From: Scortum barcoo
Lineage: Eukaryota; Chordata; Actinopteri; Centrarchiformes; Terapontidae
Assembly (NCBI GenBank): GCA_023238725.1
Contig: CM041550.1
Coordinates: 5,155,044 to 5,219,043, forward strand
DNA length: 64,000 nt
Reading direction: 5' to 3'
Positions within the stretch are counted from its first letter, which is position 1. Every line of letters starts with the position of its first letter. Made by a program: the position numbers and the translations under genes. Shown in pieces: positions 45,356 through 57,296 of this stretch. The notes below the pieces were generated by a model. It was not told where the DNA came from. It did no database searches and saw only the letters and a list, made by a program, of their open reading frames with translations.

Positions 45356-48065
45356 ATGGAGGAGATCTATGTCAACGTTGAACGCAGCAAACCTGTCGAA
45401 CTAAGAACCTTCAACAACTCAGTCAGGTAAGACTGTGAGTGTTCAGTCTATTCACAGTTGTGAATAGATGTATATGAAAAAGATAAGAAATTATATTTTG
45501 ATTTCTGTCAGGAATGCATCACAAATTTAAGAATTTAGGAGCCTGTAAAGTAAAAATTTGTATTGTTTTATACTTGTTCTTGTGACTGACTGAACAATAG
45601 CTTCCAAACTTTCCTGATTTAAGTGAGTTAATGATCACATCTATTTTTTACCATCTTTGTGACATGACCTTCTTGATCAGAGAAAGATCAACTCGACTAG
45701 ACTTTTATAATTTACATGTGTCCAGTAACCTCACTGCAGAGCTGACCCACAAGATATTTGTCACACTTACAAAGTGATGGAGGAAATCTATGAAAATGTT
45801 AGGAAATGAGACATTTGTTTTCTCCTCACAGAATCAAAGAGGTAAGAATGAGGAGTCGGACAGAGAGGCTGACAAACAGTTTGAGCTGTTGTTATTAATG
45901 TTGTATCATTGACACTGTTCACTGGTTTTCTCTGTGTTCAGGTCGCAGGAGCTCAGAGAGGAGATTTCATGGAGAGTTATTATTCTCCTTCTGGGGCTGC
46001 TGAGTGTTTTCCTGCTGGCTGGGCTCATCGGCCTCGCTGTCCACTGTGAGTCTGTGAAATTGTGAACTTTTAAGGAGCATTATTCTGCCCTGAAGTGTTT
46101 CTTTACTTTTTATTTGCCACCTTATCTTTTCTGTGGTGTCTCCTTTCTTGACTTAAATTTCTTCCTTTACTTGTTGTCCTTAAAACACATATATCAGTTT
46201 TGAAAAGCACCACGCCAAATTTCATGAACTGCATCAGCTTAACACTTTATCATTGAAAAATGAGGAAGTACTTTATTGAAGTACAGAAACTTCAGACAGT
46301 ATCAGGATGAATGAATGAGGTATTTCCTCCTAAATAAACGTGTGTCTTTGATCTTGATCTATTTCAGACCATTACTCAGTTCGTGGTTCAGCTGCAGAAC
46401 TCTCCACCATCCGAGCCAACCTGACTGAGCGTCTCCAGGAGAGTAACACCAAGCTGGTTTCATCGATTGAAGAAAGAGACCAGCTGAAGGCCAACCTGAC
46501 TGAAATGACTGAAGAGCTGAAGAGGCTTCAGAGTTTGTCCAAACAGAGCGAGTGAGTGTTTGTCTGTGTGGGTCCTCCACAGCTGTCAGGACACACCGCC
46601 GCCTCATTAGATCGTGTTTCTATGACACTGTTATATCCCACTCAGTTTGCCTTGTCCCAATAACTTTATTTTAGCCTCTCAGTTTATTTAAACATATATC
46701 TGTTTGTGTAAGGCAGCCTTTTATACAGCAGCTGCTGTTCATTGGCATGAAGTGGATCTTCAGCTCTATTTTTGAAAGACTGTCATTTCCTTAAAAGATT
46801 GAGATCTACTTGATGTTGATGCAATTTATTTTGTGGTGCAGTTTCAGTATTTTCACTTCCTGGCCTTTCTTTTGATTCTGATGTGAGCTAGATATACTAA
46901 TGTAAGTTATCTTTAACGTCTCATGTTTGATTTTACAGACAGAACTTGTCCTGCAGGATGGAGGATGCTCAGTTGTACCTGTTATTTCTTCTCCACTACG
47001 TCTGCTTCTTGGGAACAAAGCAGACGAGACTGCAGAGACAAAGGAGCAGATCTGGTGGTCATAGAGAGTTATGAAGAACAGGTAGTGTGATAATTTATTC
47101 CTTTTTCTGCATGGACTTTTTCTTTATCTGAGTCAGGGGTCTGAATATAAAGTGTGTTATAGGTTGTTTTGACTATTAAAGAAGATTTGTAGTTTGTTTT
47201 CAGTGAATTTTTCAGAGCAATTCCTGAAACTAAAACATAAATAGTGGTGTTATTTTCTTTATCTTGATCAGGAATTGCTCACCAATTTCATCAAGAAATT
47301 TACTTGGATTGGTTTGAATGACAGAGAGAAAGAAGGTGTCTGGAAGTGGATCGATGAGACTCCACTGACTCAGGCGTAAGTCTGACAGTGAATGTTTTAC
47401 ACCTTATTTAAATATAAACACAAATAAAGTATTAATGTACATTACCAGGTTTAACTAGTTAGCTTGTATGAGTGTCTAAACAATTAATATCTAATAGTAC
47501 TTTTGCTGTCCCTTTCTGACAATGAAAAACAAGGCAAAAGTCTCTCACACAAACTTTATTAATGACTAAAGCTGCTTTGTAACATGCATCATGATGAGAA
47601 GCTGTTCTCTATTTATTTATTCATAACTCGGTCCAGCCCAGTCCCTCTGATCAAGGTTTCATTCAGCATGATCAAACACAATGGAAATTTACATTTACAT
47701 AATTTACATTAACTGGCACTCATAGGCTAAAGAAATAAACTAAACATTATATGTTATGTGTTTTGCAGTTTCCCTCACAGACTTCAAATCCATTTTTTTC
47801 TCTCCAATATTCAGTTCACTAGAAAAACTTAAGAATCTGCAGTAGTAGTAAGGTAGGAGAAAGTGAAAAATCCAGTAAAAACTCTTTTTTTGGAAACCTC
47901 TTAGGTACTGGTTTAGAGAGCAGCCTGATAATGGTGGTGGAGATCCACAGTGGGGTGAAGAGGACTGTGTACATATGCGACATGATGTGAAAACTGAAGA
48001 AAACTGGAACGATCATGCGGTGTGATGACTCTATGCAATGGATCTGTGAAAAACTGCTGCCTTAG
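45356..48065 (+). CDS. C-type lectin receptor copy D (CD209-like), most complete copy
   Basis: E1 45356-45426 (71 nt), E1b 45777-45841, E2 45942-46045 (104 nt), E3 46368-46547, E4 46939-47081, E5 47272-47375, E6 47905-48065. E1 has +1 and E2 +2 nt, so E1-E2 splicing restores the transmembrane frame (VIILLLGLLSVFLLAG). E3 is the coiled stalk with N-glycosylation-type NLT sites. E4 (TCPAGW, CRDKGADLVVI) and E5 (TWIGLND) are open. E6 has QPDNGGGDPQWGEEDC (galactose-type triad) but shifts frame at WND, losing the last Cys and WICEK in frame. E3's donor is altered (four extra nt before GTGAGT). Predicted type II surface receptor; gene or recent pseudogene depends on whether the indels are real. 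Confidence 0.65.
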
Positions 48066-48516
48066 CATTTAATGAGTCTTTGAAATGATGCATTTGGAAA
48101 TACTCTGTAATATGTTATTGTAAGTGTGATAAAGAGCATATTACTGTATCATATATTGTATAATTGAGGATGTTTACTGTTAAAGGGTTGGAGGTTGGGA
48201 ACAGAGATCTTTTTTTCTTGCCAAAATCAAAAAAGGTTTCCTGGTTCACATCCCCAATGAAGCGCAGGGGAGCTTTTAGCATGTGTCTCTGCACACCTGT
48301 ACAGGTGATCTGCCTGTGCTGATGACCACCATATGTAATGAAACTGAGCTCCCTTAAAGTTGTTGTTTCTTATTTTCAATAAACAAACACAATATTTACA
48401 TTCTTATTTGCAAAATGCATGAAGGACACAAAGCATCAGATATCTTCCATGTAGCTTTAATGCCTGAAACAAAGTTCTGTTGTGTCTCAACATGTTTGTT
48501 TTTCTTTTATTTTCAA
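48066..48516 (+). other. Lectin D 3' flank
   Basis: Matches the flanks at 12.02-12.45 kb and (inverted) 542-940, including the CACCTGTACAGGTGATCTGCC motif. No gene. Confidence 0.7.
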
Positions 48517-48755
48517 GTGTTTTTGTTTTGCACTTTGATCCTCCCATTGAGCGTTATTGAACACATTAAAGTATTTTTTGTTCATCATCGATTGTGGTCT
48601 GTTGTGCATTTGATTCCACCATCTTGTGTCAAGGTCGTTACAGAACGAACTGGCCAAATATGGACTCAGCTGACCCAAAGAAACTCCAAACTGGCCTCAG
48701 GCGAAAGTAGCATTCATGGTAGCCTGAGCTACTGCAGAGTGGTCTCTAAACTACT
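48517..48755 (+). mobile_element. Deleted Gypsy-1 LTR with gag traces
   Basis: Only the last 125 bp or so of the LTR remain (to GTTACA at 48642), followed by the gag start (ATGGACTCAGC) and a scrap of capsid code (GCATTCATGG...CTACTGCAGAGTGG). Left and right flanks equal those of the intact LTR at 12450. Confidence 0.7.
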
Positions 48756-48759
48756 ATAT

Positions 48760-49160
48760 GAGCAGAAGTAGTAGAAGATGAAATTTAAAGACAAGAATTA
48801 TCTTCACTTTTCATTTTACAGTTTGAACATTGTTTGACTTCATCTGTTGGCTGTGAACTGTTTTAAATAAACAGGAATGTATTGTGGACATTGGGTTTAA
48901 TTTTTTTTTTTTTTTGGTCAGAGATATTCCAAGAAGCTTCCTAAGAAATAACATTACTATGTTTGTGTAAGGCACCTTTTATACAGCAGCTGCTGTTCAT
49001 TGGCATGAAGTGGATCTTCAGCTCTATTTTTGAAAGACTGTCATTTCCTTAAAAGATTGTGATCTACTTGATGTTGATGCAATTTGATTTCATGTGGTGC
49101 AGTTTCAGTATTTTCACTTCCTGGCCTTTCTTTTGATTCTGATGTTTGATTTTACTGCAG
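48760..49160 (+). other. Lectin intron before E4 of copy E
   Basis: Dispersed spacer repeat (as at 22.3 kb) passing into the lectin E3-E4 intron. No exon. Confidence 0.6.
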
Positions 49161-50446
49161 AGACGATTTCTTCTCCACTACGTCTGCTGCTTGGGAGGAG
49201 CAGATCTGGTGGTCATAGAGAGTTATGAAGAACAGGTAGTGTGATAATTTATCCTTTTTCTGTGGACTTTTACTTTACCTGAGTCAGGGGTCTGAATATA
49301 AAGTGTGTTGTAGTTTGTTTTGAATTATACAAACCTTTCTATGAGATATGTAGTTAAACAAATGTTATAAATGATTTTTCCAGATCAATTCCGGAAACTT
49401 CCATACTTACTATGGTTACAACTAAAATATAAATAGTGGCTTTATTTAGTTTATCTTGAACAGAAATTCCTCACCGATTTCATCAATGAAGAAACTTAAA
49501 AAATTTTTGGATTTAAACAAATGTTTTCAGTTTTTTTAGAACGACAAAACATAAATAGTGGTGTTATCTTCTTTATCTTGAGAATTGGTCACCAATTTCA
49601 TCAAGAAGAAATTTACTTGGATTGGTTTGAATGACGACAGAGAGAAAGAAGGCGTCTGGAAGTGGATCGATGAGACTCCTCTGACTCAGGCTTAAGTCTG
49701 ATAGTGAATGTTTTACATCTTATTTAAATATAAACTCAAATAAAGTATTAATGTACACTACTAGGTTTATTTCTTTCTATGAGTGTCTAAATAGTTAGTA
49801 GCGGTACTCTAGTACTATTAGAGTCTAATAGTAATTTTGCGAATCTCTTTCTGACAATGAAGAACAAGAACAAAAATCTCTCACAGTACTTTCAAACTTT
49901 ATTAATGCTCAGAACATGACACAAGACTAAAGCTTGCTTTGTAATGTGCATCATAATGAGAAGCTGTTCTCTATTTATTCATACCTCGGCCCATGATCAA
50001 ACATAATGGAAATTTACATTTACATAATTTACATTATCTCACTCATAGACTAAAGAAATAAACTAAACATGATATGTTTATATCATGTATTATATGATAT
50101 GTTTATATCATGTATTATATCATATATTATTTTATATGATGTGTTGCAGTTTCCCTCACAGACTTCCAAATCCATTTATTTTACTCTCCACAATTTAGTT
50201 CACTGGAAAAAGTTGAAAATCTGCATTATTGCAGGTAGGGGGAAAGGGAAAATTCCAGTGAAAACTGACTTTTTTGTGAGCCTCTTAGGTACTGGTCGAA
50301 GAACATCAGCCTGATAATGGTGGTAGGAGATCCATACTGGGTCATAGGACTGTGTACATTTGCATCCTGATAATGAAACTGAAGAAAACTGGAACGATCT
50401 GCGGTGTAATGAGTCTATGCAATGGATCTGTGAAAAACTGCCTTAG
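49161..50446 (+). pseudogene. C-type lectin copy E, partial and decayed
   Basis: E4 (49161-49235) lacks its first Cys block and part of the middle but keeps the end of the exon (GADLVVIESYEEQ) and its donor. An E5 start at about 49465 (KFLTDFIN) is followed by a second E5 (to 49692) with lost acceptor and a donor changed from GT to TT. E6 50289-50446 keeps PDNGG and WICEKLP but has a disrupted triad and a shifted frame. No E1-E3. Clearly non-functional. Confidence 0.75.
50071..50130. repeat. AT-rich tandem duplication
   Basis: GATATGTTTATATCATGTAT followed by TATAT occurs twice in tandem, then TATCATATATTATTTTATATG. It is prone to cruciform formation, and lies within the lectin E5-E6 intron where the other copies have a single unit. 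Confidence 0.7.
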
Positions 50447-51190
50447 CATTTAATGAGTTTTGACAATTATGCATTTGGAAAGACTGTAGTATGTTATTGT
50501 CAGTGTGATGAAGGACATCTTGCTGTTTCATATATTGTATATTTGACAGTTTTTAATGTAAATGGTTGGAGGTCGGGAACAGAGAACTTTTTTGTGCTCG
50601 CCAAAATCAAAAACATTTTAATGGTTCACATCCCCAATGAAGTGCAGGGATTTATAGCATGTATCTGCACATCTGTACAGGTGATCTGCCTGTTCTGATG
50701 ACTACCATATGATAAACAGGGCCTGAAAGTGGTTTCTTATTTTCAATGTTGCACAATATTTACATTAGGAGAAGAGTGTCATGTTAGAAAATAAAGGACT
50801 CTGCTGGTTCTCTAGAAAATATCCATAAATAACCAGACTGGAGTAGGTGGTATTAATTGACTCAGGCAGCCTCATGGACGACTCAGACTACAATTGGATG
50901 GACAATTGTTATTCAAAGTGACTCAATGCACTGAACCATTCAGATAACAGGTACCCTCACACGAAAATGTTATCATTTCACTTATTTGACTCAGCACAGC
51001 AGCCATTGATTTTGGGGTTTCAATGGCTAAACATAAAACCCTCATGTCGATTGGCACTAGGCAAGATAAAGGGGTGGGGAGAAGAGTGTCATGTTAGAAA
51101 ATAAAGCTCTGCTGGTTCTCTAAGGTAGGCAAACGACTGTCTCTCCATCTTGTTATCATGACTTAAAGGAAGTATTTAACAAGTGCAAGG
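50447..51190 (+). other. Lectin E 3' flank and spacer
   Basis: Lectin 3' flank, then a block containing GTGACTCAATGCACTGAACC and GACTCAGCACAGCAGCCATTGAT also present at 32.43-32.56 kb. No gene. Confidence 0.6.
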
Positions 51191-51194
51191 CAAT

Positions 51195-51850
51195 TCTCTC
51201 CATCTTCATCCATCTTCTGACTGCACTGTCGACCTGCTGCCTGATGCACCCATCCCCAAGAGACGCCGCTACTCCATATCCGCATCGGTACATCACCACC
51301 TCTATAAAGGCAGAAATAATCCGTTTGTCCTAATCGCCAGCTGGTGGAGAGTTTTTCTTTGTGAGTAAGAAAAATGGTTCTCTCAGGCCATGCACTGAGT
51401 TAACAAATAACATTACTGTTAAGAACCAGTATCCACTTCATTTAATCTTCTCTGTTTTTGAACTGCTTCAAACAGCCAAAGTGTTCATCAAGTTAGATCT
51501 CTGAAAATTTGGATAAGGGAGGGAGGCGACTGGAAGACGGGGTTTAACACTCCTAGTGGACATTATTAGTATCTAGTCATGCCCTTTTGACTTTGCAATA
51601 CTCCAGCTGCCTTGCAGACTTTTATAGCCGCCTCTGTCTCGTTCCTGGGCTACGTTATCACTGCCAACCAGGTACAGATGGACCCATCTAAGGTCAGTGC
51701 AGTGGCCAATTGGCCTACTCCAGACAGTAGGAAAAAAGACAATTGCTGGGCTTTGCAAATTTTTACAGAAAATTCATTCACAACTTCAGTACTGTTGCGG
51801 CACCCCTGCATGCTCTCACTACTCAATTTTTCAGTGCAGTCATTACTCAT
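51195..51850 (+). pseudogene. Gypsy reverse transcriptase remnant
   Basis: FFFVSKKNGSLRP and VFIKLDL mark the RT start. After a deletion that removes the catalytic motif, SFLGYVITANQVQMDPSKV and WPTPDSRK represent the thumb/connection region. Frameshifted. It matches the remnant at 32.69 kb on the N-terminal side. Confidence 0.75.
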
Positions 51851-52479
51851 GTTTCCGCTGTAACATCCTCACAGGCTGCATACTTACAAGCACAGTTTGT
51901 ACTTCCTGTCTGAATGAAAGGCCTGTTGTCGCTCTCTGACATCTAGCAGGTCATGAGATGTGCAGCAACATTTTGCATGTGTCAGTTTCAAAAACTAATA
52001 ATAAAAATAAGACCTGATACCTTTATCAGTGTTGACAGATTGTGGGAATCTATCACTCCCTTTTAGGTTTAGTTGCCAGCCCCTTTATACATCAGTCATA
52101 CTTGTGTTGGTACATTTACTTTTCTCAATTGAAACATTTATTTTGCAGATACGTTAAATTCAAACTCCTTGTCTAAGTGTAAAAAAAAAAACCATTAGCA
52201 GCATTGTAGTTCCCCAAAACCAATGCAGAGCCGAGAGGCGTAAGAGCAGAAGTAGTAGATGATGAGATTAAAAGATATGACTTCAAAGTTCACACCTATT
52301 TTTAACTATCTCTGTGACCTGGTCAAGAATGATGAGACCGGACACTAAATCAAATTCCTTTATTTGGGACTTGATACTTTTATTCCCCGACAGCACTTTG
52401 TAAAACACAGCATTAATTGTGTAATATTGAGACTTCAGAATATTCACATTAACAAACAGGATACTACTTAGCAAATAAC
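51840..52479 (+). repeat. Dispersed spacer repeat, copy 4
   Basis: GTAACATCCTCACAGGCTGCATA and the GATTGTGGGAATC... block, as at 33.1 kb, followed by unassigned A+T-rich sequence to the LTR at 52480. No gene. Confidence 0.6.
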
Positions 52480-53212
52480 TGTCGTGTTTCGGTCCATGCC
52501 CTGTTTGTTTTTTGGCCTTGTGTTTTCTTGTGTCTCATGTTCCTTGTATTTTCCATGTCAGGTTGTTATGTCTTGTCACGTCTGTTAGGTTTTCATGTCC
52601 GTCATGTTTCTGTTTCTGGTTCTGCCTCATGTTTCTTGTATCGTCTTGTGTTCAGTGTGTTTAGTAGGTTTCTTGTGTTGCTTGTCTCCTCCTTGTCGGT
52701 CATGCCCTGTGTCTTGTGTTAGTTCTTGTCTCTTGTCTTTGAGTCATCCACAGTTCTGCTCACGTCCTGTTTTATTTTGTATTCCCTCCTCTCCTCGCAT
52801 TTCTGTCACGTGACTTCCCATCCTTCTATCATGTCCCGACTATCTATCTGTCGAATGTCATGTCTGGCTTTCTTGTTCTGGCGTGTCATATTTTACTTTT
52901 GAAATCCTAACTCTCCTCTCTCGTTTCAGGTCCCTTGACTTCCTGCCCTTGTGTGTTTTCCCCTGTGTGAATGTCTGCCCTGCCCTGCCCTGATTGTTTC
53001 CACCTGTTCCCTATTACCTCCTGTGCATATATAGTTGTTGTATCTGCGCGTCTTCCCTTGTCTTGTTGCCAGATTGTTGTATCTTGTTCATGTGACCATA
53101 TCTATGTGTTCATCTTCCTGTTTGCTTCTTATGTGTCAAGACTATTGATCCAGCCATCACACCACGTCATAGATACCAAGCCTTGTTTTGTAAGACTTTT
53201 CTTTATTAAAAA
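52480..53212 (+). repeat. LTR of third retroelement, uninterrupted copy
   Basis: TGTCGTGTTTCGGTCC... to TTCTTTATTAAA, nearly identical to 35761-36177 plus 36636-36930. It includes ATATATAG near 53027. The typical end with a coding start is missing because it runs into a GC-rich block. Confidence 0.7.
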
Positions 53213-53540
53213 CCCCCTTTCTTCCTGGGGTTCTGAGGAGGCCGCAGAGGGAAGCCTGCCGGTTTCCAGCCTGCAAGCCCAGCAAGTCAGTGATTTCCTT
53301 GGGAGGGGACTAACGTGGCGATCTTCCCAGGGTCTCAGGGAGGCCTCTGGGGAGGGCATGGTCTCCAACGGCTGTTACCATCCCGCCGCCGTCCCAGTGC
53401 CACAGCCACAGAGGCCGAGCTTCCCAGTGCCCCAGAGACAGTTTCCGCCGACGCCCCGCCTGAGGGGTTCCGCCTTCGCCACCGCCACTGGCCACCAGAG
53501 GGTCCACTTATTCGCCATTATGATTCCACACAACCATTTA
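53213..53540 (+). other. GC-rich block of unknown origin
   Basis: High G+C compared with its neighbours. One open frame rich in Pro and Ser crosses it but has no recognised domain. It may be a retroelement internal region attached to the LTR. It ends where lectin intron begins. Confidence 0.35.
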
Positions 53541-53594
53541 CTATGGTTACAACTAAAATATAAATACAGGCTTTCTTTCCTTTATCTTGAACAG

Positions 53595-55945
53595 GAATTG
53601 CTCACTAAAATCATCAAGAAAGAAACTTGGATTGGTTTGAATGACAGAGAGAAAGAAGGCGTCTGGAAGTGGATCGATGAGAACTCCACTGACTCAGGCG
53701 TAAGTCAGACAGTGAATGTTTTACACCTTATTTAAATATAGACCCCATACAAATCATCACCTTAACATGGTGGAGGAGTTTATGTGTCCCTTTGACCCTG
53801 GGAGCTGTGTTGTTGGGGAAGTAGCCCCTGGTAGGGTCACCCAGAAAAGTGGTCCCAGGGGAGGGTCCAGACGAAGAGCAATTCACAAACCTCAATGAAA
53901 TGGTTTACGAGGCAAAGAACCCCGCCCAGAACAGGGAAACCAGGGCATCCCCCTGAGGGCTGCAGTCTTTGTGGTCACAGAAGCAAAAACCTGGGTGTGG
54001 GGGAAGTTCAGAGAGGCTATGGAGATGGACTTTCAGTTGGCCTCAAGGAGGTTCTGGCGAACCATCAGACGACTCAGGAGGGGAAAGCAGGGGTTTTCCC
54101 AGGCTGTCTTCAGCACGGGAGGATGACTGTTGACGCGGGACTGGGGACATTGTAGGGCGGTGAAAGGAGCAGTCTGTGGATCTCCTGAACCCAGCAAGCA
54201 TGTCCTCTTGCAGAAGAGGCAGAGCTGGAGGATCCAGGAGAAGCCACGCCCATACCCATGGCAGAGGTAGTCAAGAAGCTCCTCAGTGGCAAGGCACCAG
54301 ATGTGGATGAGATTTGCCTGGAGATGCTGAAGGTTCTGGACACTGTGGGGCTGTTATGGCAGACACGCTTCTTCAGGGTCATATAGACATCTGGGAATAT
54401 CCCTGTGAGGTGGCAGACAGGGGTGGAGATCCCCATTTTTAAGAAAGGGGACTGAAGGGTGTGCTTCCAAAAATCAGGGTATCACACTGCTCAGCCTTTC
54501 TGGGAACGTCAACTCCAGGGTGCTGTAAAGGAGGCTCTGAGAGATTGTCGAACCTCAGATACAGGAGGAACAATGCGGATTCCGCCCTGGCTGTGGAACG
54601 GTGGACCAGCTCATTACAATCTCTCGGGGTCCAGTCTACACGTGTTTTGTGGACACAGTGGAAGTATGGGGTAAAGGGACTGTTATTACAAGCCATCCAG
54701 TCCCTGTATAACCAAAGTGAGAGCTGTGTACGGATTCTTGGCACACAGGGCAGCCCTGGCAGACACTGGTGTTGGTGTCTGCCAGGGCTGCCCTTTGTCA
54801 CCAATCCTGTTTGTGATATTGATGTATGGGATTTCAAGGTGAAGCCAGGGAGAGGAAGGTGTCCAGTTTGAGGACGTCAGAATAGCATCTCTGCTGTTTA
54901 AAAATGATGTGGTTCTGTTGGCTTCATCATACTGTGATCTGCAGCATGCACTGGGGTGGTTTTCAACCAAGTGTGAAGCGGTTGGGATGAGAATTAGCAC
55001 CTCCAAGTTTGAGGCCTTGGTTGTCAGCTGGAAAAGCGTGGATTGCTCCCTCTGGGTTGGGAGTGAGGTTCCTGCCTCAGGTGGAGGAGTTCAAGTATCT
55101 CGGTGTCTTGTTCACGAGTGAGGTTAAAATGGAGCGTGAGATTGAGAGGGACCGTGGACCGTGGTGGTAAAGAGAGGGCTGAGCCGGATAGCAAAGCTTT
55201 CAATTTAACAGTCAATCTACATCCCAAACTTCACCTATGGCCATACATGAGCTTTGGGTAGTAACCGAAAGAATGAGATCATGAATACAAGCCGCTGAAA
55301 TGACTTTCCTCCATAGCAGGGCTGGGCTCAGCCTTAGAGATAGGATGAGGAGTTCAGACATCTGGTGGGAGCTCTGAGTAGAGCTGCTGCTCCTTCACAT
55401 CGAAAGGAGCCAGTTGAGGTGTTTCCGGCATCTGATCAGGATGCCTCCTGGGCGCTTCCCTCTGGAGGCCTTTCAGACTCATACAGTTGGTACGAGACCC
55501 CGATGCAGACCCAGAAGACCCATCTGGCTTTGGAACGCCCTGAGGACCTGGAAAACATTGCTGAGGAGAAGAATAACTGGACAACCCCTCTTACAGTGTA
55601 GCCCCCGCAACCCGGTTCTGGATAAGCAGAAGGAAATGGAGAGATAGATAAATGGATTAAATATAGACACAAATACAGTATTAATGTACATTACTAAGTT
55701 TATCTTTTTATCACTGTCTAAATAATTATTATCAGAATTATTATAAGCTGCTCTACACAGAAAACTCACTTTCATGTTAACCTCCTAGGTACTGGCGGAG
55801 AGGGAAACCTGATAATGGTGGTGGAGATCCACAGTGGGGTGAAGAGGACTGTGTACATATGCGACATAACGAGAAAACTAAAGAAAACTGGAATGATCTG
55901 CGGTGTAATGCTTCCCTGCAATGGATCTGTGAAAAGCTACCTTAG
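53595..55945 (+). pseudogene. C-type lectin copy F: E5 and intact E6 split by a LINE
   Basis: E5 53595-53699 (TWIGLNDREKEGVWKWID) has one extra A near its end. E6 55789-55945 is 157 nt and fully open: KPDNGGGDPQWGEEDCV, ENWNDLRC, WICEKLP, TAG. All expected cysteines and the WND motif are present, the only intact E6 in the window. The triad is KPD, as in copy A. Upstream exons are missing, replaced by an LTR and a GC-rich block. The E5-E6 intron contains a LINE. Confidence 0.75.
53742..55655 (+). mobile_element. LINE inserted in lectin F intron, inactive
   Basis: The start CCTTAACATGGTGGAGGAG...GTGTCCCTTTGACCCTGGG is the 5' signature of a common fish LINE. RT pieces follow: CGFRPGCGTVDQL (about 54580), YGVKGLLLQAIQSLYN, GCPLSPILF-like, then KNDVVLLASS where the FADD catalytic site has become FKND, GMRISTSK, and C-terminal LLLRVERSQL...RMPPGR. 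It ends in a GATAAGCAGAAGGAAATGGA tail. The repeat TTAAATATAGAC flanks it on both sides, a target-site duplication. Internally deleted and frameshifted. Confidence 0.8.
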
Positions 55946-57296
55946 CATTACATGGGTTTTGAAAAAATACTCTGTAATATGTTATTGTAAGTGCAATGAA
56001 GAGCATCTTGCTGTTACAACATGTAAAGGGTTGGAGGTCGGAAACAAAGATCTGTTTTTCCTCGCCAAGAATCAAAAAAATTTTACTGGTTCACATCCCT
56101 AATTAACTAAGCTGAGCTGGGATTTTTAGCATGTATCTGCACACCTGTGCAGGTGAACTGCTTGTGCTGGTGACTACCATTTGCAATGAAACAGAGCTCT
56201 CAAACTGCCTTTAAGTTAGTACAACTATTGTAGCCAATGTCATATTGAATATACAATATAATGGAGCTTGACACAGAAATGTATTTATAAGGATAATATA
56301 ATAACTGTAGCTACTTTGTCCAACTGTTTCTTTCTGTATTCTGTAGTTTTATTTAGACAAGTTGTTGGATAAAGACATTTACACTCATATTCACTGCTTT
56401 GGGAAATAAAGAGTTACCTATTCTGTCATTGTATATTCTGAGTTAATGGGTTCAATTATTTATGTGCGGGGACAGTGGTGGTGATAGAAAAAAGGGGAAC
56501 CAAGTATCTTTGTTGATTCTCACATCACTTAATTTAGGCTCATGTTCTCTACAGCTTTGTTCACACATTCACATACATGCATGTAAATCTTTTGCAAATT
56601 TATTTCACACACACAACTCCAGGGTGTGAAATTAGTTGTGAACATCATTTCACAGGTTTAAAAAAATTGGTGACCCTCATTTGCTTCCAGAAAGAAAACC
56701 TCTCCAACAAGAAGGTCAGCTGGGGGGGATTTAAATGTATTTTTCCTTGAGCATACTTTAGATAATGAATGACACTCATCCTCTGATAAAAAGACGATCA
56801 GTTTGTTCACCACAATCTCACAGCTTTGAATGCAGACATTCAGCATGTATCAAGAGCAGAAAACAAGGTTAACTTTACAACAGCACATGTAGAAAAATAT
56901 GACTGCATCTTAAACCAGACAAATCACTGAATTAAATATTACGCTGTCCTCACCACCAAAAATGTTTATATGTGTCTAGCAAAGACCTGTTGTGGTCATG
57001 TGAATTATGACTGCTGTCGGTCTGAAGGAAAGTTTCTGTTTTGCACCACAAAGCTTCTTGTGGGTGGAGACAGCAGTGGAGGAAGTATCACAATCTTTCA
57101 CCCAAATAAAAGCACAAACAAGTTACTGGCATCTGTGTCACAGGCCAACACTGTGTATCTGAAAGCAAAAGTTACTGCCAGTACTCAGCATCTGGGCTGT
57201 TGCCTAATTCAATGGATTTGAATGAAAACAAAAAAGAATGAGTCGTGGAAGTGGTAAGAGAGGCCCTTAAGCTCTGGTCATTAAACCAACTTACCA
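55946..57296 (+). other. Lectin F 3' flank
   Basis: Equivalent to 7949-9330 behind copy A without the DNA-transposon remnant: CACCTGTGCAGGTGAAC, ATGCATGTAAATCTTTT, and a diverged GTGGTCATGTGAATTATGACTGC block. No gene. Confidence 0.6.

Noticed and set aside
53895..55647. Several 70-136 residue open frames as possible genes
   Set aside because: They are frame fragments of a decayed LINE in the lectin intron.
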